In this document: in pieces, positions 1 through 10,645 of the stretch
Numbering within the stretch: position 1 is the first letter of the stretch
How the letters are laid out: every line of letters starts with the position of its first letter
Assembly: GCA_039105265.1 (NCBI GenBank)
Contig: JAPFFF010000037.1
Location: 1,138,501 to 1,202,500 of the forward strand
DNA from: Tritrichomonas musculus
Taxonomy: Eukaryota; Parabasalia; Tritrichomonadida; Tritrichomonadidae
Reading direction: 5' to 3'
DNA length: 64,000 bases
Program-made: the position numbers and the translations under genes
Notes under the pieces: model-generated
What the model was told of the DNA's origin: nothing
The model's database searches: none
The model's input: the letters and a program-made list of their open reading frames with translations, nothing else

Positions 1-575
1 ATATGAAATTGAATAAAAACTAAATTTTATTTTCTATACTTTTATGATAATATTTTTAAATATTATAATGCATTTAATTAATATTTCAATTGGTTAAATG
101 GATTTAATAATACATTTGATAATGGAAAATAAAAGATAAGTATAAAAATTTTCAATTAATTTTTCAATCAATCAATTAATAAGATAAATTTTTTTCAGTT
201 TATATTCAAAGTTGAATATTAAGAAAATATATTTTTAAATATTATAATGAACACATAGTTAATACTTTTAAAAATTTATAAATATTTCTTTATTAGAAAA
301 ATATCATAATATATATTATTATTATACTTTGTATCAGTTTATTTAAAAAGATATATTAAAATATTTTTAATTTTTTGTATTTTGTTTAATTTACTTTTAT
401 TCTCGTTATATTTTAAAATATAATTATAAATATAAAAAATAATAATATATAAATGTTTTATAAGTATAAAATAATAAAATATAATTAAAAAAAATAGAAT
501 TACATTAATATATAAGTAAAAATAAAAAAATAAAAAAAATTGAAATAAAAAATCATATTATTATCTTTAATTAAA
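1..575. other. AT-rich intergenic region
   Basis: This stretch is almost pure A+T with runs of A and T. I see no reading frame of useful length, no tRNA-like fold and no clear repeat. Its last bases hold the candidate start-site element listed separately, just upstream of the first gene. Confidence 0.7.
561..570 (+). promoter_or_regulatory. candidate initiator-like element TTATCTTTAA
   Basis: The decamer TTATCTTTAA ends 5 bases before the ATG at 576. The same decamer lies 10 bases before the ATG of the next host gene (6224-6233). Trichomonad genes are known to use an initiator element very close to the ATG, with leaders of only a few to about 20 bases. This decamer differs from the T. vaginalis initiator consensus, so its role is inferred from position and recurrence alone. 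Confidence 0.35.
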
Positions 576-2816
576 ATGGACCATCGTCGATATTATCCTT
601 CCCCATTTGAACAACAAACACTAAAATATGGTATCCATAAATATTTTTCTTTTCCTGAGAGATCAATACAAAGGAATCTTATAACAAAAGAAATATCTCA
701 AAAGCTTTTCCCAATGTATCCACATTGGACAATTGGTAATGTTCGAAGATTTTTTAATAATAATCGAAATTATTATTTAAACACTCCACTTAAAGAAATT
801 CAGGAATCGTCATCATTTAACAGATTTATTTCTGAAATCAAAAAAACAAATTTGCCTGCGCCAAATTTTAATATTTCTGACAGTCAGAAAGATGTGGAAA
901 ATTCTAATGCATCAAATTGCATTTCGAAAATCAATCCTCCTCAAATGCATTCAATAGCCACTCAAGCATTTTCTGAATCTAGCAATGAAAAAGTTGCACT
1001 TATGAATAAGGCAAAATCAATTAATAAAGAAAAAAAATTAAGTATTAATTCAAAATTAAATGAAAGTAGACTCAATAAGTTCGAATTTAAAAATGAGGTT
1101 AACTTGAATGATGAAACAAGTTTATCAACTGTTCCAACTTTTAAACAATATTTTTCAGATTTAATATATAATAGCATTGGAAACAACTTAACAAAATCCG
1201 GGAACGGTTATCGATTTTCAAATGAAATGATTGATTTTTCTTATTCAATAAAATATGGAACAAATCCATATGGTCAACTTAGAGCATTTTTACCTTTTCC
1301 TTCTGAAGAAACTCTTAGAAAGAGAATGGAACATGATTTAGATTTAATTCAAAATAATATAATGGAAGATGGTAATATGCATAAAATAATACAAATTATT
1401 TTTTCAAATAATTCCAATTATATATCAGAAATAAAAATTGATTGTATAATTTCAATAGATGCCATTGAAATTGCTTTATTTAAAAAGTCGGACTCTTTAA
1501 TCAAAAATTTATTTATTTTCTATTTAATTCCGTTATTTGATGGAATAAAACCTTTCCCTATTAAAATTATAACCCATCAAACTGGAAAAGCAAATTCAGA
1601 GACTTTAGATTTAATAAAGACTAAAATTAGTGAATTATTTAATGAAAATGCTCAAATCTGTCCACAGTATATAGCAACTGACGGCGACTACGGCTATAGT
1701 TCAATGTATAAATCAGAATTTGATATTTTATACGATTATTTCAATAAAAATGATTTCAATGGTTTATGTGACTTCATTTCACATCTCAAAGAAAATTATT
1801 TTATGAGAAAAATATTATTAATTATTGCTGATATGATTCATTTCATCAAAAATAGACGAACTCAAATAGTATTTGATAAAATAGTTATGAAAGATAAAAT
1901 TATACCTGTAGCTTGCTTAAATGATTTTTTAATTAATAGTGCTGCAATTGAAGATAAGTCTTCTCTCAGTAAGCTACAGGATACATTTCCCATTGAATTA
2001 TTTAATTTCCAGATTTTTAAAAATGTAATTAGTAGTGGAAATTTTGATTTGGCCTTATTTCTATTTCCCATTACTTGTTGGAACGAATGTTTCAATAACA
2101 ACATAGTGGGAAAAGAAACAAGATTATTTCTTCTGCAATGTGCCATTTATGCATTCAAAAAATTTTACGACATTCAAATAAAAAGTGGAAATAAATCCGA
2201 AATAATGCCACAATTGGCGATTAAGCGAGGCTTTGCCACATGCGTACTAATTTATAAAGAATTCAAAGAAAGCGAAGGTATTTTTATATTCGCAAAATAC
2301 GGAACGATGCTGCAGGAGCACTTCCATGGTGTGATCCGAGGGATGACCCATGGAAGTGACACATTAGAAAACACTATTAGAAGCATAGTAAGAAGCAATA
2401 TTATTGCCGATATTTCAAATAGACTTAAGAATCCAATTAAAAGGAAAACTAGATATTCTGTTGGGGGCACACACTACAATCCTGCCATACATACACAAGA
2501 ATACATATTTGATTTAGAACCAAAATTAATTGTAGAAAGATTATTGAAATTATCTATTTATGGAGAATACAAAGAATTTCCTGATCTCTTTCTACAGAAA
2601 TTTATTTCATGGATTGATATTATAGGAATTGGTTCATTAAGAATTCATTGTACAGATAAACACTTTCACTATGGCCGTAGGATCATCTCTAGAGAAATAA
2701 CCAACTTTAATGAATCAAAGGAAAATATTCAAAATATGGATCCAGATCAACAATTTAAAAATGATATAGAAAAAATTAATAAATTGTTCGAAGAAGAAGA
2801 AGAATGTAATGAATAG
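576..2816 (+). CDS. DDE-transposase-like protein with homeodomain-like N-terminus
   Basis: A 746-residue intact frame; function not firmly recognised. Residues about 1-70 look helical, and a W-T-x-x-N-V-R-R-F-F-N-N-N-R stretch resembles the recognition helix of homeodomain-like DNA-binding folds. Residues 90-190 are low-complexity. The middle resembles a DDE transposase core: an SIDAIE strand near 296, ATDGDYGY near 366, and D-x2-H-x2-KN-R-R near 417, the last recalling the DxxHxxKN motif of P-, hAT- and Kolobok-type transposases. A third acidic catalytic residue cannot be assigned by eye. The C-terminus is acidic. No terminal inverted repeats are visible around the gene, so it may be a domesticated or host-family protein. 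TTAA-flanked MITEs nearby would suit a Kolobok- or piggyBac-like source, but this is only suggestive. A host DNA-binding family without transposase activity is the alternative. Confidence 0.5.
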   Translation: MDHRRYYPSPFEQQTLKYGIHKYFSFPERSIQRNLITKEISQKLFPMYPHWTIGNVRRFFNNNRNYYLNTPLKEIQESSSFNRFISEIKKTNLPAPNFNISDSQKDVENSNASNCISKINPPQMHSIATQAFSESSNEKVALMNKAKSINKEKKLSINSKLNESRLNKFEFKNEVNLNDETSLSTVPTFKQYFSDLIYNSIGNNLTKSGNGYRFSNEMIDFSYSIKYGTNPYGQLRAFLPFPSEETLRKRMEHDLDLIQNNIMEDGNMHKIIQIIFSNNSNYISEIKIDCIISIDAIEIALFKKSDSLIKNLFIFYLIPLFDGIKPFPIKIITHQTGKANSETLDLIKTKISELFNENAQICPQYIATDGDYGYSSMYKSEFDILYDYFNKNDFNGLCDFISHLKENYFMRKILLIIADMIHFIKNRRTQIVFDKIVMKDKIIPVACLNDFLINSAAIEDKSSLSKLQDTFPIELFNFQIFKNVISSGNFDLALFLFPITCWNECFNNNIVGKETRLFLLQCAIYAFKKFYDIQIKSGNKSEIMPQLAIKRGFATCVLIYKEFKESEGIFIFAKYGTMLQEHFHGVIRGMTHGSDTLENTIRSIVRSNIIADISNRLKNPIKRKTRYSVGGTHYNPAIHTQEYIFDLEPKLIVERLLKLSIYGEYKEFPDLFLQKFISWIDIIGIGSLRIHCTDKHFHYGRRIISREITNFNESKENIQNMDPDQQFKNDIEKINKLFEEEEECNE

Positions 2817-2999
2817 CTATTATTTTTTCAAAACATAATTGGTAAATATTTATTCAAAAAGTTACACATAGACCAAATACCAAAACAATTATTTTAAAAA
2901 TTGAAAAATTGAAAAAAATAAAAAAATAAAAATAAAAAAATAAAAAATATAAAAAATATGAAAAATAAAATAAATAAAAAATAAAAGATGATCAAATGC

Positions 3000-3035
<36 letters not shown>

Positions 3036-4400
3036 TCAATTATTATAATTTTTAAAATAATAACTTTTTAAAGAGAATTTTATCGAAGTCAATTCAAAAT
3101 CTAAAATTTTTAAAATTATAATTATCTCAAAATTTTCTAGAAAAATTTTAAATATTATTGTAGAATTATATTAATAAACATTATTAAATAATAATATAAG
3201 AGATAAATTAAAATTTATCGAATGGAAAGAGTTTGGATACCTTTGTAATTATCTCCCCTCAATTTATAATTTTTAACAAAAAATTAAAAAAATGTGGTTC
3301 AAAGTTAAAAAAATTTAATAAAAATTATATGAGATAATACATATATAGCGGTAATTATAAAAATATGATTAATGACTTGTTTTCAGCAACTTAGTCTAAA
3401 AATTAAAATCAAGATATCTTGAGATAGTATGAGTAAAATTTGTCCCTGATGTAGTATATTCATTAATATCTTTGGATAATTGTATTTTCATCCAAAAATT
3501 CAGATATTGTCCAGAATTTGATAAAAAAAAATCAATTTAATTTTCTGAAAGCTCCTAGAAAAAATGGCCCTATAGTTTGGTTTACTAATGGTATTTATTA
3601 ATATATAGGAAATATAATGCCGATATCAAAATTTATAGATATTTTAACCTATTTGTTTTCAAGATATTTATTTAAATTTTATATTTGGTCAGATATTTTC
3701 GAAAATTTTGTCTATAATTTTATAGCAAAAATGGCTCAAATCGTATTATTCTGAATCTTATCTTTCCAAAGAAAGAATTATTATTGTACATCAGACTTTT
3801 CAATCTCTTTCAGCTGTATCACATCATTGGGATTATAACGATTTGAGTCATCATCTCAATAATTCCAGTCAATGTTCAGCTCATCACTTTTTATCTTGAT
3901 ATTTTGGTTTTTTTTTGGTTGGGATTCCAAACTTGGGAAAAATTAAATCTAATTTTTTTTTATTATTGAATTATTTTTAATAAAATAAAAATAACAATGT
4001 AATTTACATATATATAAATATTTATTTGTGTTCTAAAAGAGAGAAAATGTAATTTCTCTCCAACATTTATAAAATTATAATTGAATGGTTTATTTTTTAT
4101 TTTATTAAAATTTTAAAACACAAATATTTTTACTCCTAGTGACTAATATAATTTAAAATCCTATCATAATAGAGAAGGATATATATATATATATATATTA
4201 TTTTATAATTTAATAATAATGAAATCAACCAGCTCTCGCACCTCTACATATAATGATTATTTGTTATAATTTTTCCGAAAAAATTGATTTATCTAAAAAT
4301 ATCTAAACGGCTTGCAATTATTACTATTTCAACTCCAAAATGCGAATAATATATTGAATACGTTCTATAAAATAAATATCTATTAAAAATATTATATTTC
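2817..4400. other. intergenic region without recognisable genes
   Basis: About 1.6 kb of AT-rich sequence downstream of the DDE-like gene. It holds a pure T run at about 3001-3030 and scattered A/T homopolymers. No reading frame with recognisable protein character and no RNA-gene fold is visible. Confidence 0.6.
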
Positions 4401-5152
4401 TTAAGGGAGAAGTCTCATTTTGAATTTTTATAACTTTTTCACAATTTTTGATTAGGAAATAAATTGAATTTTTTTCATTCAATAAAATAGATATATGCAT
4501 ATTTTATATATTATTAGTTTTCATAAACATCAGAGAATATATATATAAAGGCAAATCATAGAATTCATTAGACATGATGAATATTCCTTTTATTTTTTGG
4601 CATCAATAATTTTGATGATTATTATTTTAGACATATCTTTTTAAATAAACAATAAAATGAGTAAACATTTTCTCAACTTATAAAATGTTCATCTACTGAG
4701 GTATTTAAACTGTATTACTTTTAGTTATCTCTATGATGTAATTTGCATAAATCACAAAAACCTTACCATAAAAACGCTTAATTACGATGTAATTCGTTCG
4801 ATTTACCTTAAATGCATGATAGGTTTTTTTATTTTTATATTAGATTTATATATAATATAAATATAATTAAAAAAAGTTGAGAAAGGATTTTTGTAAATTA
4901 ATGATTTTTCATTGAGATGCTTTTATAATAAAATTATTCAAATTTACTGGTATCAAAAAATAAAGAGAATATTCATCATGTCTAATGAATCCTATGATTT
5001 GCCTTTATATATATATTCTCTGATGTTTATGAAAACTAATAATATATAAAATATGTATATATCTATTTTATTGATTGAAAAAAAATCAATTTATTTCCTT
5101 TTCAATAATTGTGAAAAAGTTATAAAAATTCAAAATGAGACTGCTCCCTTAA
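4401..5152. mobile_element. 744-bp foldback MITE at a TTAA site
   Basis: The element (4405-5148) is flanked by TTAA on both sides (4401-4404 and 5149-5152). Its ends begin GGGAG and are nearly perfect inverted copies of each other for roughly 210-220 bp (about 4405-4620 and about 4935-5148), with only scattered differences and small indels. The roughly 300-bp centre is AT-rich and has no coding frame. TTAA duplications are the hallmark of piggyBac and Kolobok DNA transposons, so this is best read as a non-autonomous relative of one of these. The high similarity of the arms suggests a fairly recent insertion or conversion between the arms. Confidence 0.75.
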
Positions 5153-6223
5153 TAAAAATTCACTATCCAAAAAAACTATAATTATAATCTAATAGAATTA
5201 TTAACACTAATTGGCGTAAAAAATAAAATATCAATGTAAATAAATGCATAGTAAAAAGGATTTTTCCTTAGGATTACAAAAACTAAAAAAAAGATATGGA
5301 AATTTTTATGTCTACTATAAGTTTTATTTTAAAGATATAATATCATTTAATCATTTAGTACTAAAATAAATATCAAAATTATTAATCTACATGTCCTTTG
5401 GGTGATTGAAAAAAAAAAAAAAAAAAAAAACATTATTCAATTATTTCTACAAACTTTGGATAATTATGTAATATATCATTATATATTATTTAACATAATA
5501 TAAAAAACTAATATATTTCAAGAATTTTGCTTTTTCTTGTTTTTATAATAAGATATAAAAGCATTTTTTAGCCATTTTAACGTACGGAAAACGGTTACCC
5601 GTTCTCCTTTGTTTGAAAATAACCAAGCTTGCCATGAAGATTACACTATATTTTGCATAAATTCTGATAATACATATAAAAAACCGAAAAGAGATAGCAA
5701 TGACATTTTTCCATTATTTATAAAAACTATTTCTTTTTTTTAAAATGATCAGATACAAACTGAAAATCACTGATCACTCCATATGTTTTTTTGGTAAAGC
5801 ATGCGATCACTTTCTCAAACAACTGAGATGATCTTATTATAATTTCTAAAAGAAAGTGCTATTTCTAAAGGTGTTAATATACAAGTTTTCCATTTTTTAC
5901 AGGAGTGCTCTATAACTTGAAAAATGACAAGGTAAAATTTTTCGATATTTATTCATTTCGATATTTTTTATTTAAACTTGATATATTTCAAAATCAATTG
6001 AATAAATTAACTGATGTAGTTACTTTATTATTTATATTAGAGTTGATAAAAGCTCAAAATAATGAAGAATTCAACCGATAAACTATCTATTCTCAATTTT
6101 AATATAAATAAAACGATATTATTGAAAAATTGAATATGTAATTTATATATTGAAATTTTGAATATTATCACTTTCAAAAAAAGTTTTCAAAAAAATAAAA
6201 TAAAATTTAATTTCATTTTTTAT
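5153..6223. other. intergenic region upstream of the surface-protein gene
   Basis: About 1.1 kb of AT-rich sequence with an A run near 5410-5429 and no convincing gene. A short GC-richer patch near 5580-5605 contains ACGGTTACCCGTT, a small palindrome. It could be a binding site for the gene at 6244, but nothing else supports that. Confidence 0.5.
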
Positions 6224-6233
6224 TTATCTTTAA
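6224..6233 (+). promoter_or_regulatory. candidate initiator-like element TTATCTTTAA
   Basis: The second copy of the decamer TTATCTTTAA, ending 10 bases before the ATG at 6244. Sharing ten identical bases at nearly the same distance from the ATG with the gene at 576 suggests a host core-promoter element. In a sequence this AT-rich, chance is not excluded. Confidence 0.35.
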
Positions 6234-6243
6234 AATAAATCTA

Positions 6244-9200
6244 ATGTTCGCTTTGTTTTGCATATTTATTCAGTCTCAATTTAACTTATTAACAATAAAT
6301 GGTAAACCTGCATCCGAATTTGCAGGAAAAGGAAGGCCAGTATTTCTAAGAATGCTAATTACTGGATGCCCATTTGCACTATCTTCTGTAGCACAATGGG
6401 AACAAGCATCTAAACTTTTCCCACAAGTTGATTTTGTTACTTATGATTGCTGGAAAGATGAAGGTCAAGGAGTCTGCAAACAATTTTTGGAAGGCAGCAG
6501 TTCTCCATATCATGTTCTCATACAACCTGATAAGCTAGTTGCTTATCCTGATGGTTTTGGAAATCCACCTGATATATCAGAATCACCTCAAAGATTTATT
6601 AATACAATTGTTACAGACACTGGACTTTATCCATTGGCTCCTCCAATTTTATCATTATTCCCCAAAATTACCGATTCGTTTTATAATAGTTCAAAGAATC
6701 CAATCTTTTTGATTTACGATTCAACAAGAATTGATCATTCACAATTTGCATCTGCATGGTCAAAAGTTGCAAATGAAGAGTTATACCCTGAAGATGATAG
6801 CATTTCTTTTGGTTTACTTGATTCTAGTAAATATCCTGAAGAATGTATGAGATGGACACAATCAGAAAAACTCGAATCCCCTGTTGCTGTCATTTATTCT
6901 CGTGAAACTGGCAATTTTGTTAAATTAACATCTTATTTCTCAATTGTTTCAGATGTTCGTCGAAATATCATAAATTTGAATTTAATATCAACAATCAAAA
7001 AATTACCAGATCCTGTAATTGAAAAAGTTGACCAACTTCCTGTACCAACACCACTTCCAAATGATTATAAAATTGTTACAAATGAAGCCCTTGAAAAACG
7101 ATCTTTGTCAACCGTTAAAACAAATTATCTAAACACATTTAATTTTAAAGGACAAGCTTATACAGGCCAACCAGCAGATGACAAAACCTGCAACCAAGTT
7201 ACTCCATCACCAGAAGATCATGCTGCTGCACTTAAAGTATTGAACTATCTTCGTAATCTTGCAGGTCTTTCTGACAACATTGTTGAAGATCCAGATTGGA
7301 ATACTGATTGCCAAGATACGGCTCTTATTATACATAAAATAGGCACTGTTCCTTCCAATCATGTCATCATACCAGAATTAATTCCAAAGACTTGCACACA
7401 AGGCAATGAATTCATTCAAACAGCAGTAAAAACAGCTGCATTAAGCAACCTTGCTTCAAATGATGATTCATGCTACCAAAGTATGTATCGTTTCATACTT
7501 GATGAAGGCGCTAATAATCGTTTTGTTGCTGGACATAGAAGATCATTGTTTCATCCTAAATTAGAAAAGGTTGGAATGGGATTTTACCCAGTTGTTAATG
7601 AACCATATGGAACATCACCAAATACGTATATGCAGAAGCCAGCAGTTACTGTTCTTCGTGCTTTAAATGGTGACCAAACACAAGATACAGAAGAACTTCC
7701 AGCAAATCTTAATTTCGTATCATGGCCATCTGCAGGACCTTTCCCTATTGATCAACTTCCAAGTACTTGGACGATCAGTTTCAAAGGATTCAGAGCAGCC
7801 AATTTAAAGAGCATCGATGACCTTGATATTTATATCACACGTGATGATGGAACACCAATTCCATTCACAGCTAAACTTTCACTTGATTTAACAACAAAAG
7901 ATACTTTGTCGTTATATCTTGATCAAACATCGTTGGAATTATGTCAAGAAATGAGAACAATCACTGTTCAAATTGTCAACAATAATCAAAAGTACTCACT
8001 TAAATATTCATTTACTCTGTTTGGAAAAGGTGAACAAACTGATATTTGCTTATATGCAACAGATGATTCTAAATGCCCATCTGAAATACCAAAGAACCTT
8101 CATTTTTCACAAGATGATTTTGCATCTAATGAAAACGTAAATTCAATAATCAATGGGAAATCTAATGTTCTTGTTTATGTTGCTGAAAATGCTGATATTG
8201 GCGATGAAATCATGAAGTTATCTGCTCCTAGAATATTCTTTAAGAATTCAAAAGTTTTTGGAACTTTTGAAATTGGCGTTTCTTCAATTGTTAGCTTTGA
8301 AGATCCATCTAGTACTGACTTTATCATTGATTGGAATCCATTAAAGCAGGTGATTGGATATTTATCTACATCAGGATCTCCATCATCTGTTATTGTTACA
8401 CAAATCGTTCAAAATGAAGCAATTGATTACCAAAGTTTACCATTTTATGATGGAAAAGGAACAGATCTTTTATTAAATGAAACAATTATTCATTTCCGTG
8501 AAAAAGATGTTTTCAATTCATTTAATTACATTAATGGAGAATTCTATGCATGCACTTATGCTTTGAAATCAATAGCTGAATATTCAGTTGGATATGACAA
8601 ATATTATGATGCACCAAATTCAATTCTAGTTCCAACTAACAAAGATATGGAAAATCAACATACATATCGAAAGAGAGTTAAAATATATACATCAGAAGAA
8701 GACCTAAACACATCTTTATTCATGATTGGCGAAAAGAAAGATTATATAATCATTGCTCCAAAAGTGGGACAAGAGTATTATTTCTATTGCTCACCAGAAG
8801 CTGAAAATAGAATCAATTCATTAACAATTGAACCAGATCCATATAATCCAAAATATAGCACAATTAAAAGATTTGATTTAGCTAGAGTTGACGATATCCG
8901 TAAAAAATGCAATATTCAAAACGTTGTCATTAATGGCGTTCCATATAATGGCTTCTCAGACACAAATCAAAATGCATTCAGTAATATACAGGGTGATTCA
9001 ACAGCCGTCACTTATTACTCTGATGGTGTTAAACGCAATTTCATAATGAGGCCAAAGCCAACAACAAATTCTAACTTCCCAGGTCAACATGTTCTTGATA
9101 TTCAATTTGATAAAAGTGAATATGGAAATCCAAGTTCATCTGGATACAATCCAATTATTTACACGCCTGGAGATTACTCTGAATACACAATTATTCAACC

Positions 9201-10428
9201 TGAAATAGAGAGAAATGATTACATATACAATACATATGAATTCAGACCTGCTCCTGGTGCAGAATCCAAACCAGTGACATTGAATTTCTATAGAGAAATT
9301 GGTGGAGTTTGGGAATTTGCGCCAAAATTTTATAATGATTTCAAAGGAATTTGGTTCACAGGCTATTCGAACATAACAATTCATTTCAATTCAGAACCAC
9401 TCAATCATGTTGATGGTAAATTTGTACCTTATAATGCACTCGATAAATACCATTATGACTCATGCCAGTCAGTTACATTTATTGGTACAAAAGAAATTCC
9501 AGTGCCTGATCCAGAAAACACGCCTCCACCTCAAGAATTAAATGCACCAATTGAGATCAAACAGGATCAACCATCATTTAGTTTCAGCAATGGAAACCCT
9601 TATCAAATAATCAAACCAGATTCGGTTATTATTTCTGCCACAACTGTTTTTGAAGCAAAGAATGTTGAAACACCAATAGTTAATGTTCAGCCACAAACAT
9701 ATTCAACGATTAAAGAAATGAAGATCACTAAATCAATTGAAGTAGATAGTGGCTCAATTACTCTTAATAAATGCAACTTGGCTGATGGAATCAACATTTC
9801 AATGAAGAAAGATTTATCATGGCCTCAAATTTCTCTTGTTGACACAACAATCAATCCAGAAGCAATCGATATTGATGTAGGTTTAACATCAGCCAAACTA
9901 CTTGATGATGCTATAACTGATACAGAACCGCATGTTGTTGTTGATGGAATTGAAAATGGAAAATGTGAAGATCTCAATTCACATATCAATCTTCAAAACA
10001 ATGGAAATTATAAACATTATTGTTTCAATGATAACCAAATCATCGTTTCTCAATTAAGTGCATCAAACTTTGCTACTCCTGAACCTCCAACTCCAATTCC
10101 TCCATCTACAGGATCATCAGAGCCCGAAAAGCCTGTTCTTACGGAATCTGATGAAGAAGAAATTCCAATTCATTCAGAGGAGCCACAACCTCCTAAACCA
10201 ACAAATGAAGTTGGAAATAATCCTGATGATGATGGCAAAAATAACAATAAAGGATTATCAACTGGCGCAATTGTAGGCATTGTTGTTGGCTGTGTTTGTG
10301 GCGTTGCCTTAGTTGTAGGATTAGTTGTTTATTTTGTTCTTCGTAAAAGTAAAGAAAGAACAAAAGTTGAAGATTCTGGAAGTGGAACCAAAGCTTCTTA
10401 TGAATCAAACAAAACTTTTCCAATTTAA
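6244..10428 (+). CDS. type I membrane surface protein with thioredoxin-like and CAP/SCP domains
   Basis: A 1394-residue intact host protein. A short hydrophobic N-terminus (about 1-15) looks like a signal peptide. Residues about 15-125 have a thioredoxin-like pattern with cysteines near the start of the fold (TGCPFALSS, YDCWKDEG) and an SSPYHVLI strand-turn; this is an inference. Residues about 320-445 resemble a CAP/SCP domain: an ALKVLNYLRNLAGL helix, an SNHV histidine, and GHRRSLFHPKLEKVGMGFYP, the typical GHR...LxxVGxG end of the fold. A long beta-rich ectodomain follows. Residues about 1275-1335 form a proline- and acid-rich stalk, then comes one membrane helix (about 1340-1365) and a basic RKSKER-type cytoplasmic tail of about 30 residues. 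The layout predicts a protein anchored in the plasma membrane facing outward. CAP proteins are secreted or surface-bound in many eukaryotes; the ligand here is unknown. Confidence 0.75.
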   Translation: MFALFCIFIQSQFNLLTINGKPASEFAGKGRPVFLRMLITGCPFALSSVAQWEQASKLFPQVDFVTYDCWKDEGQGVCKQFLEGSSSPYHVLIQPDKLVAYPDGFGNPPDISESPQRFINTIVTDTGLYPLAPPILSLFPKITDSFYNSSKNPIFLIYDSTRIDHSQFASAWSKVANEELYPEDDSISFGLLDSSKYPEECMRWTQSEKLESPVAVIYSRETGNFVKLTSYFSIVSDVRRNIINLNLISTIKKLPDPVIEKVDQLPVPTPLPNDYKIVTNEALEKRSLSTVKTNYLNTFNFKGQAYTGQPADDKTCNQVTPSPEDHAAALKVLNYLRNLAGLSDNIVEDPDWNTDCQDTALIIHKIGTVPSNHVIIPELIPKTCTQGNEFIQTAVKTAALSNLASNDDSCYQSMYRFILDEGANNRFVAGHRRSLFHPKLEKVGMGFYPVVNEPYGTSPNTYMQKPAVTVLRALNGDQTQDTEELPANLNFVSWPSAGPFPIDQLPSTWTISFKGFRAANLKSIDDLDIYITRDDGTPIPFTAKLSLDLTTKDTLSLYLDQTSLELCQEMRTITVQIVNNNQKYSLKYSFTLFGKGEQTDICLYATDDSKCPSEIPKNLHFSQDDFASNENVNSIINGKSNVLVYVAENADIGDEIMKLSAPRIFFKNSKVFGTFEIGVSSIVSFEDPSSTDFIIDWNPLKQVIGYLSTSGSPSSVIVTQIVQNEAIDYQSLPFYDGKGTDLLLNETIIHFREKDVFNSFNYINGEFYACTYALKSIAEYSVGYDKYYDAPNSILVPTNKDMENQHTYRKRVKIYTSEEDLNTSLFMIGEKKDYIIIAPKVGQEYYFYCSPEAENRINSLTIEPDPYNPKYSTIKRFDLARVDDIRKKCNIQNVVINGVPYNGFSDTNQNAFSNIQGDSTAVTYYSDGVKRNFIMRPKPTTNSNFPGQHVLDIQFDKSEYGNPSSSGYNPIIYTPGDYSEYTIIQPEIERNDYIYNTYEFRPAPGAESKPVTLNFYREIGGVWEFAPKFYNDFKGIWFTGYSNITIHFNSEPLNHVDGKFVPYNALDKYHYDSCQSVTFIGTKEIPVPDPENTPPPQELNAPIEIKQDQPSFSFSNGNPYQIIKPDSVIISATTVFEAKNVETPIVNVQPQTYSTIKEMKITKSIEVDSGSITLNKCNLADGINISMKKDLSWPQISLVDTTINPEAIDIDVGLTSAKLLDDAITDTEPHVVVDGIENGKCEDLNSHINLQNNGNYKHYCFNDNQIIVSQLSASNFATPEPPTPIPPSTGSSEPEKPVLTESDEEEIPIHSEEPQPPKPTNEVGNNPDDDGKNNNKGLSTGAIVGIVVGCVCGVALVVGLVVYFVLRKSKERTKVEDSGSGTKASYESNKTFPI

Positions 10429-10645
10429 AATAAATTATTAGAAATATAATACAATTATTAAAATCTTAAAAGTATTATTTATTTATTTGACAGGAAATTC
10501 TAAACTTTTTTTAAACATATATAACTTATTCAATAAAATAAAAACAAGAAATCTTATTCTTTTAGATAATTTTTTTAAAGTAATTAAAATTAATAAAAGT
10601 GTGAAATCATTATATAATGTCTTTATTATTTATAAAAAACCATTG

